From: Raphanus sativus
Taxonomy: Eukaryota > Streptophyta > Magnoliopsida > Brassicales > Brassicaceae
DNA: 64,000 bases
Assembly (NCBI RefSeq): GCF_000801105.2
Contig: NC_079516.1
Location: forward strand, 4,154,001 to 4,218,000
Reading direction: 5' to 3'
The notes under the pieces were generated by a model. That model did no database searches. It saw nothing but the letters and a program-made list of their open reading frames with translations, and was not told the origin of the DNA. The position numbers and the translations under genes are program-made. Shown piece after piece: positions 1-10,929 of this stretch (within the stretch, counting starts at the first letter, position 1; every line of letters begins with the position of its first letter).

Positions 1-399
1 TATTAAAACACATAATAAAACTATGATATTTAAGAGACAATTTTTAGTTTTTGTTAGTTAAAATTAAAAGATGGTTCTTATATTAAGCTAAGAACCTCAC
101 TCTAAGAAACTCCAATCTCTAGTAGACCTTTCTCAATAGGAATCAAATAAACAATCATTTAGATTTTTATCTAGTAGTTTGATAGTTTTTTTTTTTTGTA
201 ATTGAGTAGTTTAATAGTTTTAACCACTAGGTAGACTATTAAAAACTATCAACATTTAAAAAAAAACCTTCTCCTTGGTAGGTAAAGAGTTATCAACATT
301 TAAAAAAAACATGTATGCATAGATCAAGAAACCATATTATTAGCTGATATTGTACACATGTGAAAGTGTTATTCTGTTGGTAGTATTAACGGTTACTAC
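1..399. other. Window edge: intron and flank of the SKS11-like gene
   Basis: No complete gene. This stretch should be the first intron of the minus-strand SKS11-like gene, whose later exons lie beyond the left edge. It holds a 16-base poly(T) insertion (189-204) between two near-identical 16-bp copies (173-188, 205-220). A 19-base direct repeat (about 247-265 and 291-309) also flanks a short unique segment. Confidence 0.6.
189..204 (-). mobile_element. Tiny poly(T) insertion with 16-bp target duplication
   Basis: A run of T followed by GTAATTG sits between 173-188 and 205-220, which differ at one base. The layout (duplication, poly(T), few bases, duplication) is what an extremely 5'-truncated retroposon inserted on the minus strand would leave. 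Confidence 0.5.
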
Positions 400-650
400 C
401 AAGTGAGGAGGAAGGGTTCGTCTAGGTTATTGAAGACATTGATGATGATATTGTTGTTGGAGGTAGAGTTGAGGTTAGGACCAGGGAACTGGCCGTTGAT
501 TAGAATGACTTGTTGTGGAACGCCGAGAGGAGATGCGGTTCCATAGGTCACGTTCCATACATGGTGAAAGTAAGGGTCTTCGGCTCGGACCACAACCGTT
601 GCGGCTGCAGCCAGGTAAAGGCACGCGGCCAAGAGTTTAGCTCCTCGCAT
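400..650 (-). CDS. SKS11: SKU5-similar (SKS11-like) multicopper-oxidase-like protein, exon 1 only
   Basis: First coding exon of a plant SKU5-similar protein, a cupredoxin-fold family related to ascorbate oxidase; this pollen-type branch includes Brassica Bp10. The 83 codons give a signal peptide (residues 1-23), then the mature N-terminus with WNVTYGTASPLG, INGQFPGP and the NNLDEPFLLTW end that also closes exon 1 of the neighbouring gene. The exon ends inside the Trp codon (TG|GTAGTA), exactly like its neighbour, so it is cut by the window edge and not necessarily broken: the sister gene has a 701-base first intron and only 399 bases remain here. It lies head to head with SKS13, 2.2 kb away. 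SKS11 versus another SKS is assigned by synteny. These proteins are secreted to the wall and are generally considered to lack full oxidase copper sites. Confidence 0.82.
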
Positions 651-1746
651 AACAGTAAGTGATTTTTTTTTGGTTCCGACAACAGTTTTGGATGTTTTAT
701 GTTTTCGTGGGGGTATTAATTAATTGTTTATTGGAATTTGAATTTCGAGTTGTGGAAATGATTAAAGGTATTTTTTATAGGAGGCTTCTGAAGACTAATG
801 TTTTTTTTTCCCTGCTTTTTCTCGTCTTCTTTGGTACCTCCTCGCACTTCGCTATTCCTCTCGTCCATATTTGACAAACTGAAGTACAACCTCACCCTAT
901 TTTTGGTGTTTTTAATTTCTTTTGGCTTTGGTTTCCATATCTTTTGCCAAATTTTTTACTAAAAAAATTATGAGAGAAAATATGATAAAGTTCTTTGTCA
1001 ACTTTTTTATATATTGTAAAGTTGTAGACCTATACAAGTTATATTCTAATCAACGGCCAATTCCCTGGTCCCTATATCTATTCAACCTCCAACAACAATA
1101 TCATAGGTTTTCTAAGAAAAAATTGAATTAAGTAGAGATTATGTATAAAGTTGAATGTGTCTAAATAAAAAACGGGCACATGCTAATGTAAAATTTATAG
1201 AATTGTTACAATTGTATCTGCCATCATATGTCTTTGTGTCTTGTACGAAATAACATTCATTGAAAATACAAGGTAAATATTAAAACTGTAATTTACATGG
1301 TCAAACAGTTTTGAACAGGTAGTTTAAGAGAAATGGGAATATATATACACTTAACTTTTAATTGAGGATAACAAACCTAAAGAGAAAATGACAGGAGCTA
1401 GAGGAACATATCATTAGAGATCTCATGTTAGATTGATCACTTCCACCATGATCTCCATAATCACATAAACATACCAGTAGATATCTCTAGTTAGATTGGT
1501 TTAAACTCTCATCAATGATTATATTAGTCATTTTACCCTCACAAAAGGTAATGATTGATCGAATCCAAAAAGAGATTGGACAGGATCCAAGTGAAAAGAG
1601 ACTATTGGACGATAACTCATGTTAAATTCATAGAACTGCATCTAGTATATATATTCAAATGTATGTAACCAATGCGCACGACATACACATACTTGTGTTA
1701 GATATCGTCATTAAAGTGTGAACAAGTCATAGTACTTTAATTTATA

Positions 1747-1981
1747 CTTCCTCTGTTTTTTAAAGATGTATGTTTTGGTGTTTTCACACATATTAATAAA
1801 ACACATTAACTATACATCATTTTTAGAAATTATCAAATTCTAATGCATTTTAACCAATAGTCTTTCAATAAATTCAATCAATTTTATTGAAATTTGCAAT
1901 TTTTGTATAGGAAACATAAAAAATACATCTTTGTGAAACAATTTATTTTTCTAAAACATCTATCTTAAAAAACAGAGGGAG
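1747..1981. mobile_element. Stowaway-like (Tc1/Mariner) MITE, copy A
   Basis: 235-bp element with inverted ends (CTTCCTCTGTTTTTTAAAGA on the left, complement of CTCCCTCTGTTTTTTAAGAT on the right) and a TA duplication on each side (1745-1746, 1982-1983). A second member is at 26409-26676. No coding capacity. Confidence 0.8.
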
Positions 1982-2149
1982 TATGATTTTGTAATTCTAT
2001 CTGTATTTAAAATTACAGGTAGAATCACTTAATGTTATTGTATGGTTTAATGTTTCGTAATTTGAGCCGAATATTAAGTTATTTAACTAGATCCTAAGAA
2101 AATTTGAAAAGTTGGATGAACAAACCATCAAGCTTGATATACACAGGGC

Positions 2150-2350
2150 CACAGGGGCAGACGATAGCCTGTGGGTATGATCCTGTGCCCTCTGCTCTTT
2201 TTTTTGTTTTTGTTTCAATAGCTTAAGTTTATTTAATTAATTATTATTCATCAGTTTAGAGAAGAATATGAAAAGTGCCCCCAATCTAATTTTATTTTCG
2301 ATACTTTTAACATTGTACCCCAACTACAAAACTCTCTAGATCATATAAAT
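2150..2350 (+). repeat. Dispersed GGGGCNGACG-type repeat, copy 1
   Basis: Starts near CAGGGGCAGACGATAGCC and contains a GTGCCCC segment, AT-rich spacer and a GTACCCC segment. The same arrangement recurs at 10755-10925, 46432-46580 (minus) and 59406-59575. Class uncertain; ends set by eye. Confidence 0.45.
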
Positions 2351-2893
2351 GTTCCTACCAATAATATCATATTTATAGCATAACTTATTAACCAATAAAA
2401 CAATACCAAAAATATGAAATATATCAAGAATAAAATGCGAGTTATTAATGTTAGAATTACAAAATGTAGTAACTTAATTATGTCTAGTTTATAGGAGACA
2501 AAACATTATTTCCGTGTGTATACCGTAGCTGAAACATGTTAAAAACAAACCAAATCACTTGATATGTAGTTTATTTGTCATCGTTTGAGAATATTTCCAT
2601 TATTAGAAAATGATCCGAGTTGTTTGTTTCAAACCCTGAGAACCAAAGAGAGAGAAATATTCAAAAATAGAACTTACACATATAGGAAAACATATGTAGA
2701 ACTAGAGATGAAGCGTGAGATTAGGCAACGATTCCGTGCAAACCAAGGTATCTTCACCTGCATATATAGTTAATCACGACACCAACCAAAAAACTCGTCA
2801 AGAGCAAGAGAACATAGTTTCTTCTTGCTTTTGAGGAAAAAAATAAATATTATATTTTATATAGGAAAGGGTTAATTTATCAATAAAAAGATA

Positions 2894-5351
2894 ATGCAGG
2901 GTGGTAAGCTTTTGACGGTGTTTGTGTGCCTCGTCTCGACGGTGGCGCTGGTGAATGCTGGTGATCCTTACTTTTACTACACGTGGAACGTGACGTACGG
3001 AACCATTGCGCCTCTAGGAATTCCTCAACAGGTGATTCTCATTAACGGACAGTTCCCTGGTCCTAACCTAAACTCGACATCCAACAACAATGTCGTCATC
3101 AATGTCTTCAACAACCTTGACGAGCCTTTCCTCTTGACCTGGTTCGTAACCATTTTCTCTCGTTTCTTCTTAAATTATTTAATTATACCTCTCAGTTGCT
3201 CCAAACGCAGAAGGCATTTTTACATAAGAATATTGTTTAAAAATTTTTTAATCATATTTTAATGCCACAAATTATTTTTCATATTTAATAACTTTTTACA
3301 AAGGTTAAAACCAAATGCAAGGGGAAAGTTCTCATTTCGTTTCATGTTTAAATTTTTTTCTTAAATAACTCTTTATGGTTTAAGATTAACAAGTTCTTCT
3401 TTTTTTTTGATGTTTTCATTTACAATTAACAAAAAGAGTGATTTTTTTTTCTGTTCAGACCTTTAAGATTGTAGGTTTGTTTGAAAAAGGGTCTTGGTTT
3501 AGTTATGTTTTTTTTAGGTTTGGATAATTCATAAACAAATTGAAAACAAGGTCTATTTAGAAGATCGTTCCATTTATTTGGATTGTGAAAAGTCTGGTTT
3601 AATTCCGTTCAGATCTTCGTTTATTTTGAAAAAGAAAACAAAAATGTTATATTCATTTCACACTATTACATATATATAACATTTATATCAAATAAAATGT
3701 AGTTTTAGTTTATCATATTAAATATGTTAAACTAAAATAGTAAACAAAAGGACTTATAACACACACAAGTGGCTCAGTATGCTATTCTTCATTGTAACTT
3801 TGGATATTGAGTCCTGACAATATGTGTTCGGTGACATGGCAGGAGTGGTCTCCAGCACAGGAAGAACTCATGGCAAGATGGTCTGACCGGAACCTCATGC
3901 CCAATCCCAGCAGGCACTAACTACACTTACCATTTCCAGCCCAAGGACCAGATCGGTAGCTACTTCTACTACCCATCAACCGCTCTCCACCGTTTCGCCG
4001 GTGGTTTCGGTGGCCTCCGTGTCAACAGCCGTCTCCTCATCCCCGTCCCTTACGCTGACCCCGAAGACGACTACACCGTCCTCATCAACGACTGGTACAC
4101 CAAGAGCCATACCGCTCTCAAGACCTTCCTTGACAGCGGTCGCACTCTTGGTTCCCCTGACGGTGTTCTCATCAACGGAAAGTCCGGTAAAGTCGGAGGA
4201 CAGAACAAGCCTCTCTTCACCATGAAGCCAGGAAAGACTTACAAGTACAGAATCTGTAACGTTGGATTCAAGTCCAGTCTTAACTTCAGGATCCAAGGAC
4301 ACAAGATGAAGCTTGTTGAGATGGAAGGATCCCACGTTCTCCAGAACGACTACGACTCACTTGACGTCCACGTCGGTCAGTGCTATGCTGTTCTTGTGAC
4401 CGCTGACCAAGAGGCCAAGAGCTACTACATGGTTGCATCCACTAGGTTCCTCAAGAAGGAAGTGAGCACTGTTGGTGTGATGAGCTACGAAGGAAGCAAC
4501 GTTCAGCCTTCAAACGAGCTTCCCAAGGCTCCAGTTGGCTGGGCTTGGTCTCTTAACCAGTTCAGATCATTCAGATGGAACTTAACCGCCAGTGCCGCTA
4601 GACCTAACCCACAAGGATCTTACCATTACGGAAAGATCAACATCACACGTACCATCAAGCTAGCCAACACCAAGAACTTGGTGGACGGTAAGGTCAGGTT
4701 TGGGTTCAACGGTGTATCACACGTTGACACCGAGACTCCTTTGAAGCTTGCTGAGTACTTCGAGATGTCCGAGAAGGTCTTCAAGTACAATGTCATCAAG
4801 GATGAGCCAGCAGCCAAGATCACTACACTAACCATCGAGCCTAATGTCCTTAACATCACTTTCCGTACCTTTGTCGAAATCGTCTTCGAGAACCACGAGA
4901 AGAGCATGCAATCCTTCCATTTGGATGGTTACTCCTTCTTCTCAGTCGCGTAAGTTTGATAGACCAATGTTTCACTTTGTCTATGTCGAGAACCGGCTCT
5001 GGTCTCTTACTGATTCCTAACAATTTTCTTTAATATATTTTGTTCAACAGTTCTGAGCCAGGAAGATGGACACCAGAGAAGAGAAGCAACTACAACTTGC
5101 TCGATGCGGTCAGCAGACACACCGTGCAAGTGTTCCCCAAGTCGTGGTCAGCCATCCTCTTGACATTCGACAACGCCGGTATGTGGAACATCAGATCAGA
5201 GAACTGGGAGAAAAGATACTTGGGACAGCAAATGTACGTCAGTGTTCTTTCCCCTGAGAAATCACTAAGAGACGAATACAACATCCCACTCAACACCAAC
5301 CTCTGTGGTATCGTCAAGGGCTTGCCATTACCTACACCCTACACTATTTAA
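2894..5351 (+). CDS. SKS13: SKU5-similar protein SKS13 (pollen-type, Bp10-like)
   Basis: Secreted multicopper-oxidase-like protein of the pollen-enriched SKS11-14/Bp10 group, thought to act at the pollen-tube surface or wall. Exons 2894-3141, 3843-4949 and 5051-5351 join in frame to 551 codons, normal for the family, with clean junctions (TG|GTTCGT ... CAG|GAGTGG; GC|GTAAGT ... CAG|TTCTGA). Residues 1-22 form a signal peptide; exon 2 carries LHRFAGGFGGLRVNSRLLIP and the long cupredoxin body, exon 3 the C-terminal domain ending LPLPTPYTI. Histidine clusters of true oxidases look incomplete, as usual for SKS proteins. It is divergent with an SKS11-like gene at the left edge. The order SKS11, SKS13, MIR169A, BIG1-like matches Arabidopsis, which supports the symbol; SKS11 remains possible. 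Confidence 0.93.
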
Positions 5352-5406
5352 TTAAACTCACTTCCACAAAAGTTTTATTTATTTATTTGATATGTAAAGT
5401 TCTACT

Positions 5407-5512
5407 TTTTACAAGTGAGTGTATTACGTGACTGATTAACCCTTTCCTAATCTCATTAAACATACTACTACTATAACTACATTTTACAAGTGAGTCTATT
5501 ACGTGACTGATT
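5407..5512. repeat. Imperfect 31-bp direct repeat downstream of SKS13
   Basis: Two 31-base copies of the TTTTACAAGTGAGT..ATTACGTGACTGATT type (5407-5437 and 5482-5512) differ at one base and are 75 bp apart. They lie in the likely 3' region of SKS13. Confidence 0.7.
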
Positions 5513-5519
5513 GACAAGG

Positions 5520-8100
5520 TAAAATGATGATACTAAATGACATATATTTCACATTTTTTTGTCATGAAAATTTATATATCTAAGAGTGATTGGCAAGGTA
5601 AAAGTATTTGCCATTTAATACGATATTATACCAAGATACCACATTTATTGAATTAAGTTTATACCTATATAAGACTCGCTGTTCCACATAATTTTATTCA
5701 TTCACTACACCTGAAATTTTAACAAGTTTATCTCATTCTCCTATAATGGTTGCGGTAACTTCTCTGTCTGATTTAAAACTATTCAAGTCAATGTGGAAGA
5801 TTATGGTTAAGATCATTCGTTTGTGGAAGCAGTATTCTGCTGGTGGTGGTCTAACTATTGAAATTGTTTTTATCGACTCCAATGTAGGCATCTTTACTCT
5901 TCACCTGAACAAATTTTATAAATTTAGTTTCTTTTATTTAAACATGTCTAAGTTTTGAGTTTTTTTTTATTTCGTGGGTTGTGAAGATGTTTTACGCAGG
6001 CCAAATTGGAAAATAAATATTGAAACATAATGTTTGATTGTTAAAAATTCATTGGGATTATGTTTAACACATTGTAAGAATTAAACTCAGCAGGCTCAAT
6101 GTGTAGATGTATTAATGTTATTGTTTATGTATATATTTTTATACAACGGTTTATGTATATAATTTAATTGTCATTATTTTAAAAAATATTTTGTAATGAC
6201 TAAGTATATTTTATTTTAAATTAATTTTAATTTAAGAATTGAAACTTTCATTTGTTATATGAACAAACATTTCTTTCAATATTAGTTAACGCTATTTATG
6301 TATATAGCGATGAAACACTTTAAAAAAATTTACATACACACAAATATACACATTAAAGTTAGTACTCATATAGCTAAATATTCACCGCAAGTGAGGATTT
6401 TTAATCAGGCGTAATATAGAATATTATTATTTTAAAATCTTTTTTTCACCATTAACCAAATTGTAATGAAATAAATTGTTTTATAGGCATTTTTATTTTC
6501 TTCAACAGTTATATAAATGTGATTTTATTATGAATTTGTTCATAATTTATAATATGAAATGTATTGGTTTACATTAGAATTGTCTAAAATTCAAAGAACA
6601 TGAAACCAAACAAATACAAATAGTCTCTAATTTATCATTAAAAACCAAAAATCACAACCATTTTAACCGAACAAATGAAAATAAATATGAATTTAGAATG
6701 TATTTATATCATAGGATCTTAAAACCCGAAAACAACCCAAAACTAAACTGATATAAAAAAATAAACATACTTAATGTCTTAATATTTTAAAAATAATCTC
6801 ATCCGGTGCAAGACACGGATTATCATCTAATACTACTACTATAACTACTGATCCAATTGTTGTTTCACTAATAGTATACAATATTTAGTTCACTTAATAT
6901 AATCCTCATCCTAACACAAAAGACTGTTATTCATTTAATAATCCCAACCTTGACATATAATACTATAAACATTTACTATAAACATTTATTAGTTCTATTC
7001 TTTTAGGGGTGATAATGATAATAGGTTCGCTTTGTGTGGGTAAAACTTGTCAATTCCTACCTTGGGCACAATTATACTCATAGTTTCGGGAGTTAATTTA
7101 GTACATAACTAGAGTTTGCGGGGTTTGGTTTTGACCTTTTTATAAATTGTTTGGGATATTTTTAAATATTTAGATCGTTTAGAAACTTCTAGGTTTATAC
7201 AAATTTATCAAGATCCGGAAGAATTTAAATTGAATACTGTCCGAAATTTTTTAATATCCGAACATGATATTCATAAAAATTGATATGCAACGTATATTGA
7301 ATGTCCATGTCTAACTGATTATGTAAACAAATAAAATAATTTTGTTAACCGATTTAAATTCTAGTTACTAATGGAACAATTTCTTTTAAACACGTGAAAT
7401 TATTATGGTTAATACGTAAAATAAATGTTATCAAATTATTATAATAAATATAATTAATAAAATAGTTCGGAAGGATAAAAAAAGAATATAAAATATGTAA
7501 TAAAACACTTAAATGAAAATAATAAATAAACATGTAAGAATTAGTAGAAAAAAATAAAAAAATTTAAAAATCCACTTAAAATTAGAATTAGGTAAATATT
7601 ATTTTGTACGTCAGTTTTAATTGAATAGATTTCGCTGAACAATATCATACATATTAGTCTTTAGATAATAGCCCGAGAAAGACGTGTCGAATAGATAGAT
7701 TACAGATACATGGGTATATGTGTGAAGTGTAAAATCATTCTACATCTCTCTCACAAGAATGCAAACCCGCAGTTCCCACGGATAACTAATAGAATTGAGC
7801 TTTTCTTCTTCGGTTTTGGCTAGAAATATTTGGTTCTTTCGCGTATAACAAAGATCAGTTTAGACTTACGTGAGATTTTGTCCCAGTATCTATAGACTAT
7901 AGTATACATTTAAAAAACTTGAATTAAGGAAACAGAGTATAGATCTAATCATACAACAATATATTTGTCATGAGCATGTTAATTAACCACACATATATAG
8001 CAAGGACTAAAAACTCAGGACCGTACTTACCTCTCGTCATTCTTCTTAATTCGTTCCTCAGCTTGAGTTCTTGTGATCTTACCACCACACTCACCTATGC
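5520..8100. other. AT-rich intergenic DNA
   Basis: No gene recognised. At 6795-6828 a decayed hairpin (ATCCGGTGCAAGACACGGAT) followed by TATCATCTAA resembles a degraded Helitron 3' end. Everything else is low-complexity AT-rich sequence. Confidence 0.5.
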
Positions 8101-8224
8101 GCGACACAAAGAAACGTATAGCCAAGGGCAACTTGCCGATCATGTTAATTTTCTTTTTAAATACGAAATAAGTGTATATCCTAATTTCTTCCTATATATA
8201 ACTTCTGATCAAGACCAATGAATT

Positions 8225-8249
8225 TTTTTTTTTTGCTAAAATTTGGGAA
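8225..8249 (-). mobile_element. Probable tiny poly(T) insertion inside the MIR169A loop
   Basis: Poly(T) followed by GCTAAAATTTGGGAAC lies between CCAATGAATT (8215-8224) and CCCATGAATT (8250-8259), a 10-bp near-duplication. The GCTAAA after the T run matches the tiny insertion at 16290-16306, suggesting a common source. The short, imperfect duplication keeps confidence low. Confidence 0.35.
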
Positions 8250-8300
8250 CCCATGAATTGAAAAAAGGTCTTAGTAAAGTATTTATAAAGATATTATAAA

Positions 8301-8321
8301 TCGGCAAGTCATCCTTGGCTG
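8301..8321 (-). ncRNA. miR169a: Mature miR169a
   Basis: Exact 21-nt match on the minus strand to the miR169a sequence I know, in the 5' arm of the foldback. The star strand is expected near 8119-8139. Confidence 0.93.
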
Positions 8322-8511
8322 CACACTGCTTTGGTCACATACGCCTTCTTCTAACACATGTATGTATGACAACCACACCAGATATATGTGTATGTGATAA
8401 CATATATTTCTGGTATTTTTCTTCTCGAATGTAACAATAGAGATGAAAGAGGAAGTGTATAATATGTTTTGTTTCGGTATATGTAATACTAGAAGACTCA
8501 CTCGCTCTCGA

Positions 8512-8519
8512 TTTATATA
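8512..8519 (-). promoter_or_regulatory. TATA box of MIR169A
   Basis: TATATAAA on the minus strand, about 190 bases upstream of the mature sequence, putting transcript start near 8480. Position and perfect consensus fit an RNA polymerase II promoter for the primary transcript; no other gene here would use it. Confidence 0.5.
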
Positions 8520-8619
8520 GAAGATGGTGAAGAGAGATGAGAAGAAATAATATTACTAAATTGAAAAAGGAGAAGATTTGAGATGCATTCTTTTCATTTA
8601 TGCCCCCAAGAAGGTAGAT

Positions 8620-9656
8620 ATGCAAAAACCCTAAATATTAATGCGCAATAAAATAAAACCAGTTGTAATAATAAAATAGAATTGAATTTTACCCAAAAAA
8701 AAATTGATGAATCAAAGAGATTCAATAATTAAAGAGATAAGGTTCCTCCATGCTTCTCCATCCTCATAATATTAATTTTCTTAAGCTGCAATGGCTTTAC
8801 AGCTTTAGCAGATGCTATGGGTCCACATACACATACAACACAGCCATATTAATATACATGCACATACAAACGTATACACATAGATACCGATACGCCATTA
8901 ATCATAGATTAGACATAGATTACCAGTGTATTATATCGTATAGCCATTTTTCACCTCTTGAACTTTTTGGTAATCATCTCTTGAACTGCTGAATCTCCTT
9001 TCCTTGATAAAAATTAATTTGTGCTGTCCCTTTCCATCTTGAAATTTGTAAACACCTTAGCAGAAATTTTAATATTCTTTTTTTATAAATCATCAGGGTA
9101 TCTTTTATATATATGTATATTATATAAGGTGCTAAGAGTTAAAGGTTTTGGTTAATCTAGGTAAATAGATTCTCTTTGAAAAATACAATAATACGTGGTT
9201 TGAGGAAGCAGACCCACTTCCAGAAAATAGACCTGGTTTTGGTAAGTTGATAGGAACCATAAGTTTCTAATTTTAGTACTTACTAAGAAAATAACTTAGG
9301 GAAAATAATGTAGAGAGGGAGAGAGAGAGAGAGAGCAGAGAGACAAATTCTCGTAAACATTTTTTTTGAAAGTAGAAGGGAATCTTTATATTTACGTACG
9401 TGTACCCCTAGTTAGCTTATCCCAACAGGTAATCGAAAGGGCACGAATAAACAACATGCATGTTTATAAAATAAGCAAGGGGCCCAAATAAGTAAGCTGT
9501 ATATCTTTTTTTCCTTGGCAAGAGATATATATGTATGTATGTATGTGAATTCACATCTAGGCCGGTCCTCAACCAAGATGGATGAGACGATGATCTCAGA
9601 CCTCTATTTAAGAAAAAAAAAAATCTTCAAACTATTGAAAATTTGAAATCTTTTAT
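8620..9656. other. Intergenic DNA upstream of MIR169A
   Basis: No gene recognised. It contains a GA microsatellite (about 9311-9336) and AT-rich sequence. An 80-codon open frame at 8750-8992 lacks any family feature or signal peptide and is taken as chance. Confidence 0.5.
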
Positions 9657-10438
9657 TGGGAAAAATGTTAAACAAATCTTCAACTTTGTGATTTGGATCA
9701 TTATAATCCTCAGTTTTAAAATAACCACAAAAATCATATATTTATTATCAACAATCTAAAAAACCTCTAACTTTTCGTTGAATGGATCACTTTAAACCCG
9801 ACGTTAATTACACTGACAGAATATTTAAACTCAGTTAATTTTCTTCGTAAAACAAAACAACGCCGTGTTTTGTCAATTAAAAAATACATTTTCTTCTTCT
9901 TCGCCGTCGAGAGCATCTGTTTTGCTCTTTTTCTTTTTATCTAAATCTTCGACTCCATTTTTGGCCCCAACGGCTTTGGATGATTCTCCGAGAAGCTCGC
10001 CACGAGATTGTCCTGACGCCGCTGACATAGACGCTACAGAGCTGGCACCACCAAATTTCTCTTGTCAAGACTTCTTGTTCTTTTGATTATCCATCTTTTC
10101 TTTCTACGATCTGGTTCGTCAAAGATTTTTGATGGTGGTTCGTGATTTAGGATTCGTAATTTAGAGAAAACTTTCAAATCAATTTGAGAAATAATGAGAG
10201 GAGATGTGTTTTTTTAATCGACAAAACACGGTGTCTTTTTGGTTAACGATGAGAATTAACTGAGTTTAAATATTCTGTTAGTGTAATTAACATCAGGTTT
10301 AAATTGATCCATTCAACGAAAAGTTAGAGATTTTTTAAATAGTTGATAATAAATGTGTGATTTTTGTGGTTATTTTGAAAGCTGGAGATTATAATGGTTC
10401 AAATCGCAAAGTTGAGGATTTGTTTAACATTTTTCCCA
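9657..10438. mobile_element. Non-autonomous Mutator-like element with ~230-bp terminal inverted repeats
   Basis: The left arm (9657 to about 9885) starts TGGGAAAAATGTTAAACAAA; the right arm (about 10207-10438) is its diverged inverted copy ending at TTTTTCCCA. Flanks ATCTTTTAT and ATCTTTATT are near-identical 9-mers, fitting the 9-bp duplication of Mutator elements. Long inverted repeats with a 9-bp duplication are typical MULE features. The roughly 320-base core has normal GC and, on the minus strand, a lysine-rich broken frame starting MDNQKNKKS, so it may be captured host sequence (Pack-MULE). No transposase seen. Confidence 0.72.
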
Positions 10439-10754
10439 ATCTTTATTAAACCGTCTATAACCCCTAAAATTTTACGAGCAGTGCTGATTTACATACATAA
10501 GCTGTAAAACAGAGACTGTAAGATGTATATTCCACATACACTTAAATCAGAACGTGGAATCTCAAAATTATCGAAAAGATCAAAATGGACCTGCTCGAGT
10601 AGCTAGGCTACTTGCGTGGCCGTACATTTTCATCGTTTTAATAACATTTACTAAGTTATTATGATGTCACATGTAATATGTTCAGCAAATTTAAGTTCTA
10701 AAACATGTCATATGTTAATACTTGAACAAAAATAAAGAAGAACAGGAATTAGCA

Positions 10755-10925
10755 GGGGCTGACGTAGAGGGCTACGGATCCTGCGCCCCTTGTTCTTTTT
10801 ATTTTTTCTTAAATAGCTCAAGCTTATTTGGTTAATATTTTTAGTTTATGAAAAAGAGCCCTAGATCTATTTTTTTTTTGTTATTTTAATATTGTGCCCT
10901 CTACTAAAATGTATCTAGATCCCCC
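10755..10925 (+). repeat. Dispersed GGGGCNGACG-type repeat, copy 2
   Basis: Begins near AGGGGCTGACGTAGAGGG, followed by GCGCCCC, an AT-rich spacer and GTGCCCTC. Same layout as 2150-2350, less like the other two copies. Confidence 0.4.
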
Positions 10926-10929
10926 CTGG

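Larger units (their letters stand above)
651..2893. other. Shared upstream region of the two divergent SKS genes
   Basis: About 2.2 kb between two start codons facing away from each other, so both promoters lie here. A TATA-like TATATAG at about 2762 would start SKS13 transcription about 100 bases before its ATG. A Stowaway MITE (1747-1981) and a dispersed repeat (2150-2350) sit in the middle. Short open frames here have no family features and are taken as chance. Confidence 0.6.
8110..8330 (-). ncRNA. MIR169A: MIR169A microRNA precursor
   Basis: On the minus strand, 8321 down to 8301 reads as mature miR169a (begins CAGCCAAGGATGACTTGCC, 21 nt). The 3' arm at about 8139-8119 pairs with it: from position 2 on, every base pairs except one A-C mismatch, with two G-U pairs. 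The arms are about 160 bases apart, fitting the long MIR169a foldback. miR169 guides cleavage of NF-YA (HAP2) transcription-factor mRNAs, with roles in drought and nitrogen responses. The locus lies between SKS13 and the BIG1-like gene, as in Arabidopsis. A probable poly(T) retroposon scar (8225-8249) sits in the terminal loop, where it should not disturb the duplex. Precursor ends are estimates. Confidence 0.93.

Noticed and set aside
3976..4335. 119-codon open frame antisense to SKS13 exon 2
   Set aside because: It mirrors a GC-rich coding exon; the sense frame is a conserved SKS protein with clean splice joints.
7970..8221. 83-codon plus-strand frame near MIR169A
   Set aside because: It overlaps the miR169a star arm and has no protein features.
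8750..8992. 80-codon plus-strand frame
   Set aside because: Low-complexity Tyr/His-rich translation, no signal, no family; chance.
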